Part shown: positions 56,713-64,000 of the stretch, piece by piece
How the letters are laid out: each line of letters begins with the position of its first letter
How positions within the stretch are numbered: the first letter of the stretch is position 1
Origin: an uncultured bacterium
GTDB lineage: Bacteria; Cyanobacteriota; Vampirovibrionia; Gastranaerophilales; Gastranaerophilaceae
Assembly: GCA_949294395.1 (NCBI GenBank)
Contig: CASFGU010000023.1
Span: 64,021 to 128,020, forward strand
Direction of reading: 5' to 3'
DNA length: 64,000 nucleotides
The notes under the pieces: generated by a model
The model's database searches: none
Told to the model about the DNA's origin: nothing
The model's input: the letters and a program-made list of their open reading frames with translations, nothing else
Translations under genes and position numbers: made by a program

Positions 56713-57735
56713 TTAAGGTAACTTCTTCCAGGAGGCATCTTCTGTTAGAGCTTTGTATTTAAGCAATTCCGGCAGGATTTCAAAGACATCGCCGGCCAGC
56801 CCGAAATCTGCTATTTCAAATATCGGGGCTTTCTCATCTTTGTTTATTGCTATAATTTTTTCAGATTTATCCATGCCTATTGTATGCTGGATTGCGCCAG
56901 AAATTCCGCAGGCAATGTAGAGTTTCGGTGTAACAGTTTTTCCTGTCTGACCAACCTGCATATCATGAGAGGCAAGCCCCATTTCTACTGCTGCACGGCT
57001 TGCGCCAACTGCGGCGCCGATTTTATCCGCGAATTCTTTTAGAAGTTTGAAACCATCAGCGTTTTTCATTCCTCTGCCGCCGGCCACTATAATTTCAGCG
57101 CTGTCAAGTTCGTTTATTTCCGTTGTTAGTTTTTTATGAAATTCCAGAAGTTCAACTTTTTTTTCTATTTCATCAAGATTTACCGTTTTATAAATTATAT
57201 CAGCCGGTTTGATATTATCTTTTTCCGCCGGTTTAAAGACTTTAGGTCTGACTGTTGCCATTTGCGGCAAGTTTTTGCAGAGGATTGTAGCCATAAGCTG
57301 CCCCCCGAATGTCGGACGGGTTGCAGCAAGCTGTCCTTTTTCATTAATATCAAGTCCTGTGCAGTCTGCAGTTAAACCTGTATGAAGTGCTGTTGAAATT
57401 CGGGGTGCTAAATCCCGCCCCTGATTTGTTGCTCCGAGAAGAAGAATTTCAGGCTGAACCTCTTTTGCAATCTCGACAGCGGCTTTTGTAAAGTATTCTG
57501 TTGAATATGTTTTAAGCCGGTCATCTTCGCATACGTAAATTTTTGAAATTCCGCTGTTTTTGAATGCTTCTCTATAGTCCGCTGCAAGTCCTTTTGGGGA
57601 AATTAAAAGCGCGTTAACTTCTGCCTCATCGAGTTTTTCCGCGAGTTCCTGAGCTTTATTTGCAAGTTCAAAAAATACCGTGTGGATATAGTTATCTCTT
57701 GTAACCTCTGCATAGATAAGGATTTCTTTAGTCAT
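56713..57735 (-). CDS. etfA: Electron transfer flavoprotein alpha subunit
   Basis: A 340-residue EtfA. The start ATG 57735 has GGAGGG upstream; a longer in-frame start overlaps etfB too far. The N-terminal domain has ILLLGATNQGRDLAPRIST. The C-terminal FAD domain has IIVAGGRGMKNADGFKLLKE, GASRAAVEMGL, QVGQTGKTVTPKLYIACGIS, and GAIQHTIGM plus INKDEKAPIFEIADFGL. It receives electrons from flavin dehydrogenases and passes them on. Its first 8 bp overlap the end of etfB. No acyl-CoA dehydrogenase or ferredoxin partner is adjacent. Confidence 0.95.
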   Translation of the reverse strand: MTKEILIYAEVTRDNYIHTVFFELANKAQELAEKLDEAEVNALLISPKGLAADYREAFKNSGISKIYVCEDDRLKTYSTEYFTKAAVEIAKEVQPEILLLGATNQGRDLAPRISTALHTGLTADCTGLDINEKGQLAATRPTFGGQLMATILCKNLPQMATVRPKVFKPAEKDNIKPADIIYKTVNLDEIEKKVELLEFHKKLTTEINELDSAEIIVAGGRGMKNADGFKLLKEFADKIGAAVGASRAAVEMGLASHDMQVGQTGKTVTPKLYIACGISGAIQHTIGMDKSEKIIAINKDEKAPIFEIADFGLAGDVFEILPELLKYKALTEDASWKKLP

Positions 57736-58513
57736 TTTTCCCTCCTTTGCAGATTTGAATTTTTTCCGCAAGTTCCTCTGCCGAGTTAACAAAAACGCAT
57801 TCCGTGTTTTTCGGTTCAGGGCGGAACGCTTTGCTTACATAAGTCGGCGAGCCTCTAAGTCCGGCTTCTTCCGGCAAAAGTCCAATATCATCCAGACCGT
57901 AAGTGGTGATTTCAGAGTTTTGCGCTTTTATAATCCCGTTAATTCTTGCCCTTGCCGGTTCAAAGTAATCCTGAAGCATGCAGATAAGTGCAGGCAGTTT
58001 TACCTTAACAATTTCTGTTCCGTCATCAAGTTCGCGGCGGACTTTCAACTCTCCGTTTTCAGAAGATATAATTTCCTGAATATAAGTAACCTGTGGAATA
58101 TTCAAGGTATTCGCGATACTAGGCCCTGTTTGTGCAGTATCTCCGTCGATTGCAAACTGGCCGCAGATGATTAAATCAAAGTCAGGAAGTTTTTGTTTAA
58201 TTGCAGTTCCTATTGTTTTTCCGGTTGCATAAGTGTCAGCGGCTGCAAATTTTCTGTCAGAAAGAAGTATGGCATTGTCAACTCCGAGTGCTAATGTCTT
58301 TTTTAACATATCACCTGCCTGCAGTGGCCCCATGCTGAGTGTTGTAATTTCTATATTATCGTAAGATTTTTTTAATTTCAGCGCAGCTTCCAAAGCATAA
58401 ACATCGTATGGATTCATTACGCTTTCAAGACCTTCACGCTGAATTGTGTTGTTTTCCGTCCATTTTATATCGGAAGTATCCGGAACCTGTTTTATGCACA
58501 CTACAATTTTCAT
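57728..58513 (-). CDS. etfB: Electron transfer flavoprotein beta subunit
   Basis: A 261-residue EtfB: VVCIKQVPDTSDIKW, VMNPYDVYALEAALKLKK, TTLSMGPLQAGDMLKKTLAL, LLSDRKFAAADTYATGKTI, and DLIICGQFAIDGDTAQTGPS, the adenine-nucleotide loop. It is 5' of etfA and overlaps it by 8 bp. GGAGG precedes its start. Whether the pair is bifurcating cannot be decided from these motifs alone. Confidence 0.95.
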   Translation of the reverse strand: MKIVVCIKQVPDTSDIKWTENNTIQREGLESVMNPYDVYALEAALKLKKSYDNIEITTLSMGPLQAGDMLKKTLALGVDNAILLSDRKFAAADTYATGKTIGTAIKQKLPDFDLIICGQFAIDGDTAQTGPSIANTLNIPQVTYIQEIISSENGELKVRRELDDGTEIVKVKLPALICMLQDYFEPARARINGIIKAQNSEITTYGLDDIGLLPEEAGLRGSPTYVSKAFRPEPKNTECVFVNSAEELAEKIQICKGGKND

Positions 58514-58544
58514 AAAAAATTTCCTCCCGATTATAAAGGGTTTT

Positions 58545-58582
58545 GTGTAATAATACCGGCTGTGCAGCGAAAGTTATTACAC
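58545..58582. promoter_or_regulatory. 9-bp inverted repeat upstream of etfB
   Basis: GTGTAATAA (58545-58553) and TTATTACAC (58574-58582) are perfect complements separated by 20 bp; ACCGGC and GCCGGT nearby add a second partly overlapping symmetry. It lies 30-70 bp upstream of etfB, where an operator or a 5' leader hairpin would be. The end of the cysteine-rich small gene is 44 bp away. Confidence 0.5.
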
Positions 58583-58625
58583 TCTTGCCTGCCGGTTGAA
58601 TTCTGTCTGGTTTATATATTATAAA

Positions 58626-58814
58626 CTAAATTCGTTTCTTTGGAACCTGTCTGGTGTTCGCATCCAACAGGGCATCATAAGCAATGATATAGAGAGAACA
58701 TTTTCTTATATTCGGAACATACCATGCACAGCGTTCCTGCGTGCAAACCTTATCTATATCGCAGCCTGCGCTCATAAGCGGACAAAACGGGATAGTATCT
58801 TTTTTTTCAGCCAT
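58626..58814 (-). CDS. Small cysteine-rich protein next to an NfnA-like subunit
   Basis: A 62-residue protein with five cysteines (11, 18, 24, 29, 39) in CPLMSAGCDIDKVCTQERCA and RKCS, a spacing suited to metal or Fe-S binding. No transmembrane helix. It starts 15 bp after the NfnA-like gene on the same strand with AGGAG upstream, so it is co-transcribed and may be a small electron carrier or assembly factor. No named family is recognised with certainty. Confidence 0.68.
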   Translation of the reverse strand: MAEKKDTIPFCPLMSAGCDIDKVCTQERCAWYVPNIRKCSLYIIAYDALLDANTRQVPKKRI

Positions 58815-58828
58815 ATCTTTCTCCTAAT

Positions 58829-59671
58829 TTATTTTGCTGCGGCCTGTTTTAACAGGTTACAGTTCTCATCTCTTTTTCTTTCCTGATCTTTGTAAATTTT
58901 AGTTCTATTGATAACTTCATCAAAGTCAATTTTATGAGCATCAAAGTCAGGCCCGTCAACGCATGCAAATTTCACTTCTCCGCCGACAGTAACCCTGCAG
59001 GCTCCACACATACCGGTACCGTCAACCATAATCGGATTCATGCTGGCTTCAGTATAGATGCCTTTATCTCTTGTAAGGTTTGCAACAGCCCTCATCATAG
59101 GCATAGGCCCGACTGCAATTGCATAATCGATTTTTTCTTTTTGCATAAGCCTTTCAAGAACCTGTGTTACAAAGCCTTTTTCGCCCATAGTTCCGTCGTC
59201 TGTTGTGATAAATAATTCTGTGCATGCCTCTTTCATTTTGTCAGCCCAGAAAATGAGGTCTTTGTTTCTTGCACCCATAATCATGTAAACTTTATTACCG
59301 GCTTCTTTAAAGGCTTTTGCAATCAAATAGCATGGAGCTGCACCATAACCTCCGGCAAGACAAACAACAGTTCCGTATTTTTTAATATGAGTAGGCTTGC
59401 CCAGAGGGCCGACAATATCAGCAATTTCATCACCTACGCCCAGAGATGCAAGGCGTTTTGTTGAATATCCGACAGCCATAAATACTAAAGTTAAAGCGCC
59501 TGTTTCTTTGTTAACATCGGCGATAGTCAGAGGAACTCTTTCTCCGTTTTTGTCTGCTCTGAAAATTATGAACTGTCCTGCCTGAGCGTTTCTGACAACG
59601 TATGGCGCATCTATTGTAATTTCATACTGATTTGGGCAAATTTCTTTTTTTGATAAAATCTTATATCCCAT
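58829..59671 (-). CDS. NfnA/PyrK-like FAD/NAD(P) and [2Fe-2S] oxidoreductase subunit
   Basis: A 280-residue protein of the ferredoxin-NADP+ reductase alpha (NfnA, sulfide dehydrogenase beta) family. It has an FAD-binding beta-barrel (about 1-95; AGQFIIFRADKNGERVPLTI), an NAD(P) domain (VCLAGGYGAAPCYLIAKAFK) and a [2Fe-2S] site DGTGMCGACRVTV followed by VKFACVDGPDFD. Its usual partner NfnB (gltA-like) is absent from both sides. Instead the 62-residue cysteine protein follows. It probably passes electrons between NAD(P)H and ferredoxin; etfBA lies just beyond. Confidence 0.88.
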   Translation of the reverse strand: MGYKILSKKEICPNQYEITIDAPYVVRNAQAGQFIIFRADKNGERVPLTIADVNKETGALTLVFMAVGYSTKRLASLGVGDEIADIVGPLGKPTHIKKYGTVVCLAGGYGAAPCYLIAKAFKEAGNKVYMIMGARNKDLIFWADKMKEACTELFITTDDGTMGEKGFVTQVLERLMQKEKIDYAIAVGPMPMMRAVANLTRDKGIYTEASMNPIMVDGTGMCGACRVTVGGEVKFACVDGPDFDAHKIDFDEVINRTKIYKDQERKRDENCNLLKQAAAK

Positions 59672-59773
59672 TTGTTTATCTCTCCTTACTATTTATAAAA
59701 ATATTATACACAAATGAATTTTTATAATCAAGTAAGAGATTAAGTCCTTGAAGTCATGAAAAATTTTTAGTGC

Positions 59774-60541
59774 TTAATAACTGACCTTGTACGGGTAATC
59801 GTCAGGTATTTTCCAGCCGTTAAGCTGGATTAATGCAGTACAGTAAGCTTTGCCGGCATTAACATTTTCACTTGTGTAAATTGGTTGATTTTTATAGCAG
59901 GCATTTTTTAATTGTTCATCTGTTCCGTCCCAGAAATATTTCCATGGCTCAAATCCTTTGTTGTAACTGTACGACCACCCAGGCTGCGTGTTTGCAGGAT
60001 TAAAATTAAAATGAAACATGCAGGTACCATAGCTGTTTCCGTTCGTGTAATCACATTTATCGGGTTTTCCGGGGAAAAAGACCCAGTCTCTTGTTGTGTG
60101 CGACAGTGTTCTTAATCCGCTCCCGTCAGGAAAATAAACCATCAGACTCCCGTCTGAAAGAATTTCTGTTTTAATAATTTTCATGTAAGGCGCAAGATAT
60201 TTGTTAAACCATTTTTCAGCCTCGGAGCTTCCCGGAACGGGCTTTCCCTCATCGTCCAGTTCGGCGCCTGCAAGATCCTGATACCAGATTTTTTTATCGC
60301 CGTAATCTGCTTCCGCCATTTTTACGGCCTGATTGATTGATGAATAGAATTTCATAAGCCTTGTTTCCACAACACGGTTGTTATTTTTTTGAATTAAAGC
60401 CGGCATTGTCATTGCCGCAACAACCCCTATTATGCCGAGGGTTATCAAAACCTCTGCCAGCGTAAATGCTGATTTAGTGTCCCTGCCTGATAGGAAATAA
60501 ACATTTGCTGCTGTAGTAAACGAGTATGAAAACTTTTTCAT
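59774..60541 (-). CDS. Type IV prepilin-like protein, module 7
   Basis: A 255-residue prepilin with the longest leader (about 26 residues, MKKFSYSFTTAANVYFLSGR, DTKSA) before FTLAEVLITLGIIGVVAAM; Glu5 present, residue -1 Ala. NNRVVETRLMKFYSSINQAV continues the helix. Three or more cysteines (KCDYTNGNSYGTC, ACYKN, AYCTALIQL) and the ending NGWKIPDDYPYKVSY, a DYPY variant of the shared tail. GAAAGG precedes the ATG. Divergent from the small HTH gene at 60673. Confidence 0.9.
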   Translation of the reverse strand: MKKFSYSFTTAANVYFLSGRDTKSAFTLAEVLITLGIIGVVAAMTMPALIQKNNNRVVETRLMKFYSSINQAVKMAEADYGDKKIWYQDLAGAELDDEGKPVPGSSEAEKWFNKYLAPYMKIIKTEILSDGSLMVYFPDGSGLRTLSHTTRDWVFFPGKPDKCDYTNGNSYGTCMFHFNFNPANTQPGWSYSYNKGFEPWKYFWDGTDEQLKNACYKNQPIYTSENVNAGKAYCTALIQLNGWKIPDDYPYKVSY

Positions 60542-60577
60542 ATTTAACCTTTCTTTACAAAAATAACACTGATTTAA

Positions 60578-60620
60578 ATGTAATTACATGAAATATATTG
60601 TAATAATTCTGTTTTGTCAA
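60578..60620 (-). promoter_or_regulatory. Promoter and dyad of pilin module 7
   Basis: On the minus strand: TTGACA (60620-60615), 17-bp spacer, TATATT (60597-60592). ATGTAATTACAT (60578-60589), a perfect 12-bp palindrome, lies directly downstream of the -10 box, where a bound repressor would block initiation. On the plus strand TATAAT (60661-60666) is only 6 bp from the regulator's ATG, so that transcript may be leaderless. Confidence 0.68.
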
Positions 60621-60672
60621 GCTAAAATCTCTGAAAAAGGCTTTTTTTGCGCTATCACTCTATAATTAAAGA

Positions 60673-60885
60673 ATGGAAGCAAAAACCGCACGTGAAGTTG
60701 TTAAAATATTATTGATGCAAAGTAATGTATCATTAAGTAAACTTGCCAGAATGATGTCAACGGAAGAAAAGAGAGTTTACCAGCAGTCGCTTTCCGCCAA
60801 ACTGATTAACGGAACCCTGAAGTATAACGAACTCGTTCAAATCTGTGATATTCTCGGGTATGATATAGAGTTCAGAAAAAAATAA
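60673..60885 (+). CDS. Small HTH-like protein of pilin module 7
   Basis: A 70-residue protein with a compact helical plan resembling a single helix-turn-helix (VSLSKLARMMSTEEKRVYQQ, SLSAKLINGTLKYNELVQIC, DILGYDIEF). The 'S-x-x-L-A-x-x-M ... L-N-G-T-L ... L-x-x-I-C-x-x-L-G-Y' order parallels short XRE proteins, but the loop between helices is longer. It takes the same divergent position as the other regulators and has no C-terminal extension. DNA binding is inferred. Confidence 0.65.
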   Translation: MEAKTAREVVKILLMQSNVSLSKLARMMSTEEKRVYQQSLSAKLINGTLKYNELVQICDILGYDIEFRKK

Positions 60886-61089
60886 ACATTTACTCTTTTT
60901 TAATAAAATCAATATTTTTCTTTACAATGTATTTTTCTTTATCTATAATTTTTTTATATTAAAATTGTCCCGAAAAATTTTACCTATGTGATGTGAACGA
61001 AATTTTTTAGTGACGTAAGAATGGTTGAGCCGCAAAATGGTTATAAAAACCGGCAAATTGCGGCAGCAACCGGTAAGAACAGGTGAGAT
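60886..61089 (+). promoter_or_regulatory. Structured leader upstream of glyS
   Basis: The first ~80 bp are A/T-rich. The last ~110 bp (from 60975) contain linked complementary blocks: GCCGCAA (about 61029) pairs with TTGCGGC (about 61059), and the nested ACCGG (about 61049) can instead pair with CCGGT (about 61069). The two pairings are mutually exclusive, which would suit a switch. There is no T-box consensus. Function is a guess. Confidence 0.4.
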
Positions 61090-63159
61090 ATGAGTAAATA
61101 TTTATTGGAAATAGGAACAGAAGAACTTCCTTACAGGTTTATACCGCAGGCAATTGAACAGCTGCATAACGGTTTTGAAAGTTTTTTGAAAGATAACAAA
61201 GTCGGATATGAAAAGGTTGATGTATATGCAACCCCGCGCAGACTTGCTGTTATAGTAAGCGGTCTTGAGGCGCAGACTTCTGATGAAACAAAAATTGTTA
61301 AAGGCCCGATTGCAAAAGTCGCTTATGATGAAAACGGCAATCTCACAAAAGCCGGCGAAGGTTTTGCAAAGAAAAACGGGATTGCGCCGGAAGATTTGTA
61401 CGTGGAAAATGATTACGTTTATGCAAAGGTGGTTATTAAAGGCAAATCAATTGTTGAACTTTTGCAGGAAAATGTTCCTGTTATTTTCTCAAAACTTCAG
61501 GGTGCTCACTTTATGAGATGGGGATATAACGAACAGAAGTTTTCACGCCCGATAAAATGGATTGTTTCAATTCTTGATAGAGAAGAAGTTAAAATAAAAA
61601 TTATTGATAAAGAATCTTCAAATGTTTCACGCGGTCACAGGTTCGCCCAGCAGAATGTGATTATCGGGCATCCTGATGATTATGTTGAAATTATGCGCAA
61701 CTGCTGCGTAATAGTTGACCAGAACGAGAGAAAACAAATTATTATTGATAAAGCAAAAGCAGAGGCTGAAAAACTCGGCGCTGAAGCTCATTATACCGAG
61801 GATTTGCTTGATGAGGTAACCTTTATTACCGAATATCCGGTGCCTGTAACATGTGAATTCTCCGAAGAATACTTAAAACTTCCGGAAGAACTTGTAGTTA
61901 CAGTCATGGCCGTTCACCAGAGGTATTTTGCTCTATATAAAGACGGAAAACTTATCAACAAATTTATTACAATGACAAACTATATCGGTGATGAATTTGA
62001 AAACATAAAAGCCGGAAACGTAAGAGTAATTAAGGCTCGTCTTGATGATGCAGTATTTTTCTTTAATGAAGATACAAGAAAGCCTCTTGATGATTATGTA
62101 GAGGGGCTTAAAGGCGTAACCTTCCAGAAAGGCATGGGCTCCGTCTATGATAAAACCCAGCGGTTAATCACTTTATCAAAAGATATTGCAAAAGAACTCA
62201 ACGTTCCTTCAAAAGATATAGAAAGAACAGCACTCCTCTGTAAAGCTGATTTAGTAACCCAGCTTGTGTTTGAGTTTACCGAACTGCAGGGCTTTATCGG
62301 TTCTGATTACGCAAGGGTTAGCGGAGAAAATGAAAAAGTAGTGGAAGGGATTAAAGAGCACTACTTCCCGCTTAATGCTGAAAGTGAAACCGCAAAAGGG
62401 CTGGAAGGTCAGGTTGTAGGTATCGCTGATAAGCTTGATACTATCTGTGCGGTGTTTGCTGACGGCAAAAAGCCTACGGGTTCATCGGATCCTCTCGGGG
62501 TAAGGCGTGCGGCGCTCGGAATTATCAGAACGGTTTTAAACAACGGATTGAAAATTAACCTCAGCAATCTAATTCAGAAAGACTTGCTGCTTCTTCCTGT
62601 TTCAATTGAAACTTCTGCAGAGAAAAACGCGTTTCAAAAGATTGCCGACACAGTGAAAAAGAATGTTGCAAGAATTTCTCCTGACAAATGCCTTGCCGAG
62701 ATTAACGAATTTTTTGTGCAGCGTTTGATAATCTTTTTAGGCGACAGATACAGCAAAAATGTTCTTGAAGCATGCGCTTCCAACAAAAATCCTATGGAGG
62801 ATTTGTCAGATTATATTGAACGTGTAAAAGTTATTCAAGCTCTTGATAATCCTGCACTTCTGGAATGCGCCAACAGAGTTATCAGAATCCTGAAAGAGGA
62901 TTCAAAATCTCAGGTTAACAGAGATTTGTTCAGGGAAGCTTCTGAGGGCATGCTATACGGTGAGATAAAATCACTCGATGAAAGTCTGGATTACACATCC
63001 TATCTTAATCAGTTGATTGCCATAAATCCTGCTGTTGAAAAATTCTTTGAAGATGTTCTTGTCATGGATAAGGATGAAAAAGTAAAAGAAAACAGGCTTG
63101 CACTTCTTACTATGCTAAAGAAAAAATATGAAGTCCTGACGGATTTCAGCAAGCTGTAA
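61090..63159 (+). CDS. glyS: Glycine-tRNA ligase beta subunit
   Basis: A 689-residue GlyS of the alpha2-beta2 bacterial glycyl-tRNA synthetase. Opening LLEIGTEELPYRFIPQAIEQ, then VYATPRRLAVIVSGL, GAHFMRWGYNEQKFSRPIKW, VTVMAVHQRYFALYKDGKLI, LDDAVFFFNEDTRKPLDDYV, and KLDTICAVFADGKKPTGSSD, where the degenerate HD-like and GlyS motifs sit. It ends in a C-terminal anticodon-binding-type helical domain. The alpha subunit gene glyQ is not upstream within the window, so the two genes are separated in this genome. GGTGAG precedes the start. Confidence 0.96.
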   Translation: MSKYLLEIGTEELPYRFIPQAIEQLHNGFESFLKDNKVGYEKVDVYATPRRLAVIVSGLEAQTSDETKIVKGPIAKVAYDENGNLTKAGEGFAKKNGIAPEDLYVENDYVYAKVVIKGKSIVELLQENVPVIFSKLQGAHFMRWGYNEQKFSRPIKWIVSILDREEVKIKIIDKESSNVSRGHRFAQQNVIIGHPDDYVEIMRNCCVIVDQNERKQIIIDKAKAEAEKLGAEAHYTEDLLDEVTFITEYPVPVTCEFSEEYLKLPEELVVTVMAVHQRYFALYKDGKLINKFITMTNYIGDEFENIKAGNVRVIKARLDDAVFFFNEDTRKPLDDYVEGLKGVTFQKGMGSVYDKTQRLITLSKDIAKELNVPSKDIERTALLCKADLVTQLVFEFTELQGFIGSDYARVSGENEKVVEGIKEHYFPLNAESETAKGLEGQVVGIADKLDTICAVFADGKKPTGSSDPLGVRRAALGIIRTVLNNGLKINLSNLIQKDLLLLPVSIETSAEKNAFQKIADTVKKNVARISPDKCLAEINEFFVQRLIIFLGDRYSKNVLEACASNKNPMEDLSDYIERVKVIQALDNPALLECANRVIRILKEDSKSQVNRDLFREASEGMLYGEIKSLDESLDYTSYLNQLIAINPAVEKFFEDVLVMDKDEKVKENRLALLTMLKKKYEVLTDFSKL

Positions 63160-63292
63160 GAGTTTTTTAACTTTTTTATAAAGAATTGTAAATAATCCAT
63201 CAAAAAGAGTAAATTATTTTTTTTAGGTTACTTTAAAATAGTACAATAAGGTAGTGAATTCCAATTCAACTAATCAAAAAGCAGAGGTTCTT

Positions 63293-63607
63293 ATGTTAAA
63301 CCGATTTAAAAACTTAAAAATTGTAAGAAAGCTGAAAAATGAAATCAGTCCGCGATTGAGATGGTTAATGTTTGAAAAACAATCTATCGACAAATCGTCG
63401 CCTGAATACATTAAAATGATTAGCGGAGTTGAGGATATACAGACAAATTCTGACGAACGTAGGCTGGAAGCAATGGTCAGAGAACAACTCAAGGAAGAGT
63501 TCCCGAATATTGAGAACATGAAATCCTATGAACTTCTTGTTGATGCAGTTATGCACAATTTAAAGAAAAAACAGCTTCAAGCCACAGATGACCTTGATAT
63601 TGAATAG
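63293..63607 (+). CDS. Small charged protein of unknown function
   Basis: A 104-residue, strongly charged, largely helical protein (MLNRFKNLKIVRKLKNEISP at the start, basic; EFPNIENMKSYELLVDAVMH and KKKQLQATDDLDIE at the end, acidic). The ATG at 63293 has AGAGGT upstream and is preferred to the GTG at 63254. No domain or signal peptide is seen. It is followed by a terminator, so it is a separate unit behind glyS. Confidence 0.68.
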   Translation: MLNRFKNLKIVRKLKNEISPRLRWLMFEKQSIDKSSPEYIKMISGVEDIQTNSDERRLEAMVREQLKEEFPNIENMKSYELLVDAVMHNLKKKQLQATDDLDIE

Positions 63608-63652
63608 TAAGGTCAGGCAAAAAGGAGAAATAAAACTCCATTTAAAAAAGAA

Positions 63653-63688
63653 AATAATACCCCGTTTGCGGGTGTTATTTTTTTTTAT
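63653..63688 (+). terminator. Rho-independent terminator
   Basis: AATAA-ACCC pairs with GGGT-TTATT around a GTTTGC loop, followed by nine or more T. It ends the small charged-protein gene. Confidence 0.85.
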
Positions 63689-64000
63689 TAAAAATAAAGA
63701 TTAGAAAATTGCACATTGATTTTATAATATATGTTATCGGAAGAAAGAAGTTCTACTACTTCTTTTATTTGTTCACTTTTTCTTTTTTTTGCGAAGAAAA
63801 AAGAAAAAGTGAACCGAAAAAGAAAAACACGCATTATTATAGCGCTGCTGCGCAGCGCACGGCCGAATGGATGTAGTTAAATGCTGACCGCATTTAACCT
63901 CTTAGCCTCACTATCGCATTTCGTGCACGTTCGGCAACCTGCCTAAGGCAGGTCTGAATAAAACCTCCCTTGTAAGGGAGGTGGCGCAAAGCGCCGGAGG
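63689..64000. repeat. Cluster of extragenic palindromes at the right edge, including CCTCCCTTGTAAGGGAGG copy 2
   Basis: 312 bp with no gene, made of successive hairpins. A long A/T stem GTTCACTTTTTCTTTTTT/AAAAAAGAAAAAGTGAAC lies at about 63772-63815. GCGCTGC-T-GCGCAGCGC follows at about 63841-63858. GTTAAATGC pairs with GCATTTAAC at about 63877-63899, and CCTGCCTAAGGCAGG lies at about 63939-63953. The last is CCTCCCTTGTAAGGGAGG with TGGC...GCCGGAGG (63964-64000), the same repeat as at 25396. It continues beyond the window. Likely a hotspot of small palindromic elements. Confidence 0.7.

Noticed and set aside
60886-61089. T-box riboswitch upstream of glyS
   Set aside because: The conserved T-box sequence and a following terminator are missing.

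Overview
This AT-rich window looks like a chromosomal piece of a gut-type non-photosynthetic cyanobacterial relative (Gastranaerophilales / 'Melainabacteria'). The evidence is the many prepilin-like genes with an almost invariant FTLAEVLITLGIIGVVAAM start, a PurA N-terminus of cyanobacterial style (QGGCNAGHTV), a DUF4330 gene, the gene mix and the low GC. This assignment is inferred from recognised families, not from a marker-gene tree. Most of the window is single-copy housekeeping sequence: trmFO, pyrF, ispG, rel/spoT, radA, gap, purA, etfAB, glyS, comEC, rmuC. Small accessory cassettes are scattered between these genes.

Layout. 1-9.7 kb is an accessory block: the tail of a WYL regulator with a UvrD-type helicase/AddB-type Fe-S nuclease, a CheR-like methyltransferase, an ADP-ribosyltransferase-like protein, a second WYL regulator and an AAA+ ATPase/TPR pair. 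It ends beside tRNA-Ser(GCU). 9.9-13.7 kb: thiG, a BFN-domain protein, a regulator/pilin pair, two small paralogous proteins and a DUF1858 protein. 13.7-24 kb: lineage-specific membrane proteins, trmFO, an anti-sigma/sigma/Spy-like operon, a two-component system, an EF-hand protein and rmuC. 24-27.3 kb: a regulator/pilin pair, a broken hicA with intact hicB, higBA, a candidate small RNA and palindromic repeats. 27-44 kb: pyrF, TPR proteins, comEC, a GHL10-type secreted hydrolase, ispG, a phosphoesterase-heptose kinase-DUF4330-O-antigen ligase cluster, rel and a serpin-like secreted protein. 44-64 kb: radA under a probable self-regulated XRE gene, gap, an M16 protease, purA, etfBA, an NfnA-like subunit and glyS, interleaved with four more regulator/pilin pairs.

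The most striking structure is a module that occurs seven times: a small HTH (mostly XRE) gene divergent from a type IV prepilin-like gene. Each intergenic space carries a sigma-70-type promoter for the pilin with exactly 17 bp between the -35 and -10 boxes (TTGACA in five of seven). Distinct dyad symmetries overlap or flank most of these promoters. Five regulators share a C-terminal helical extension after the HTH, so they are paralogs of one kind. One module has an intact regulator but a pilin broken by an in-frame stop and a homopolymer frameshift. The simplest reading is a dispersed set of individually regulated minor pilins, a pilus-composition switchboard. No pilus assembly ATPase, platform protein or prepilin peptidase lies in the window. 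ComEC is present, so a link to DNA uptake is possible but unproven.
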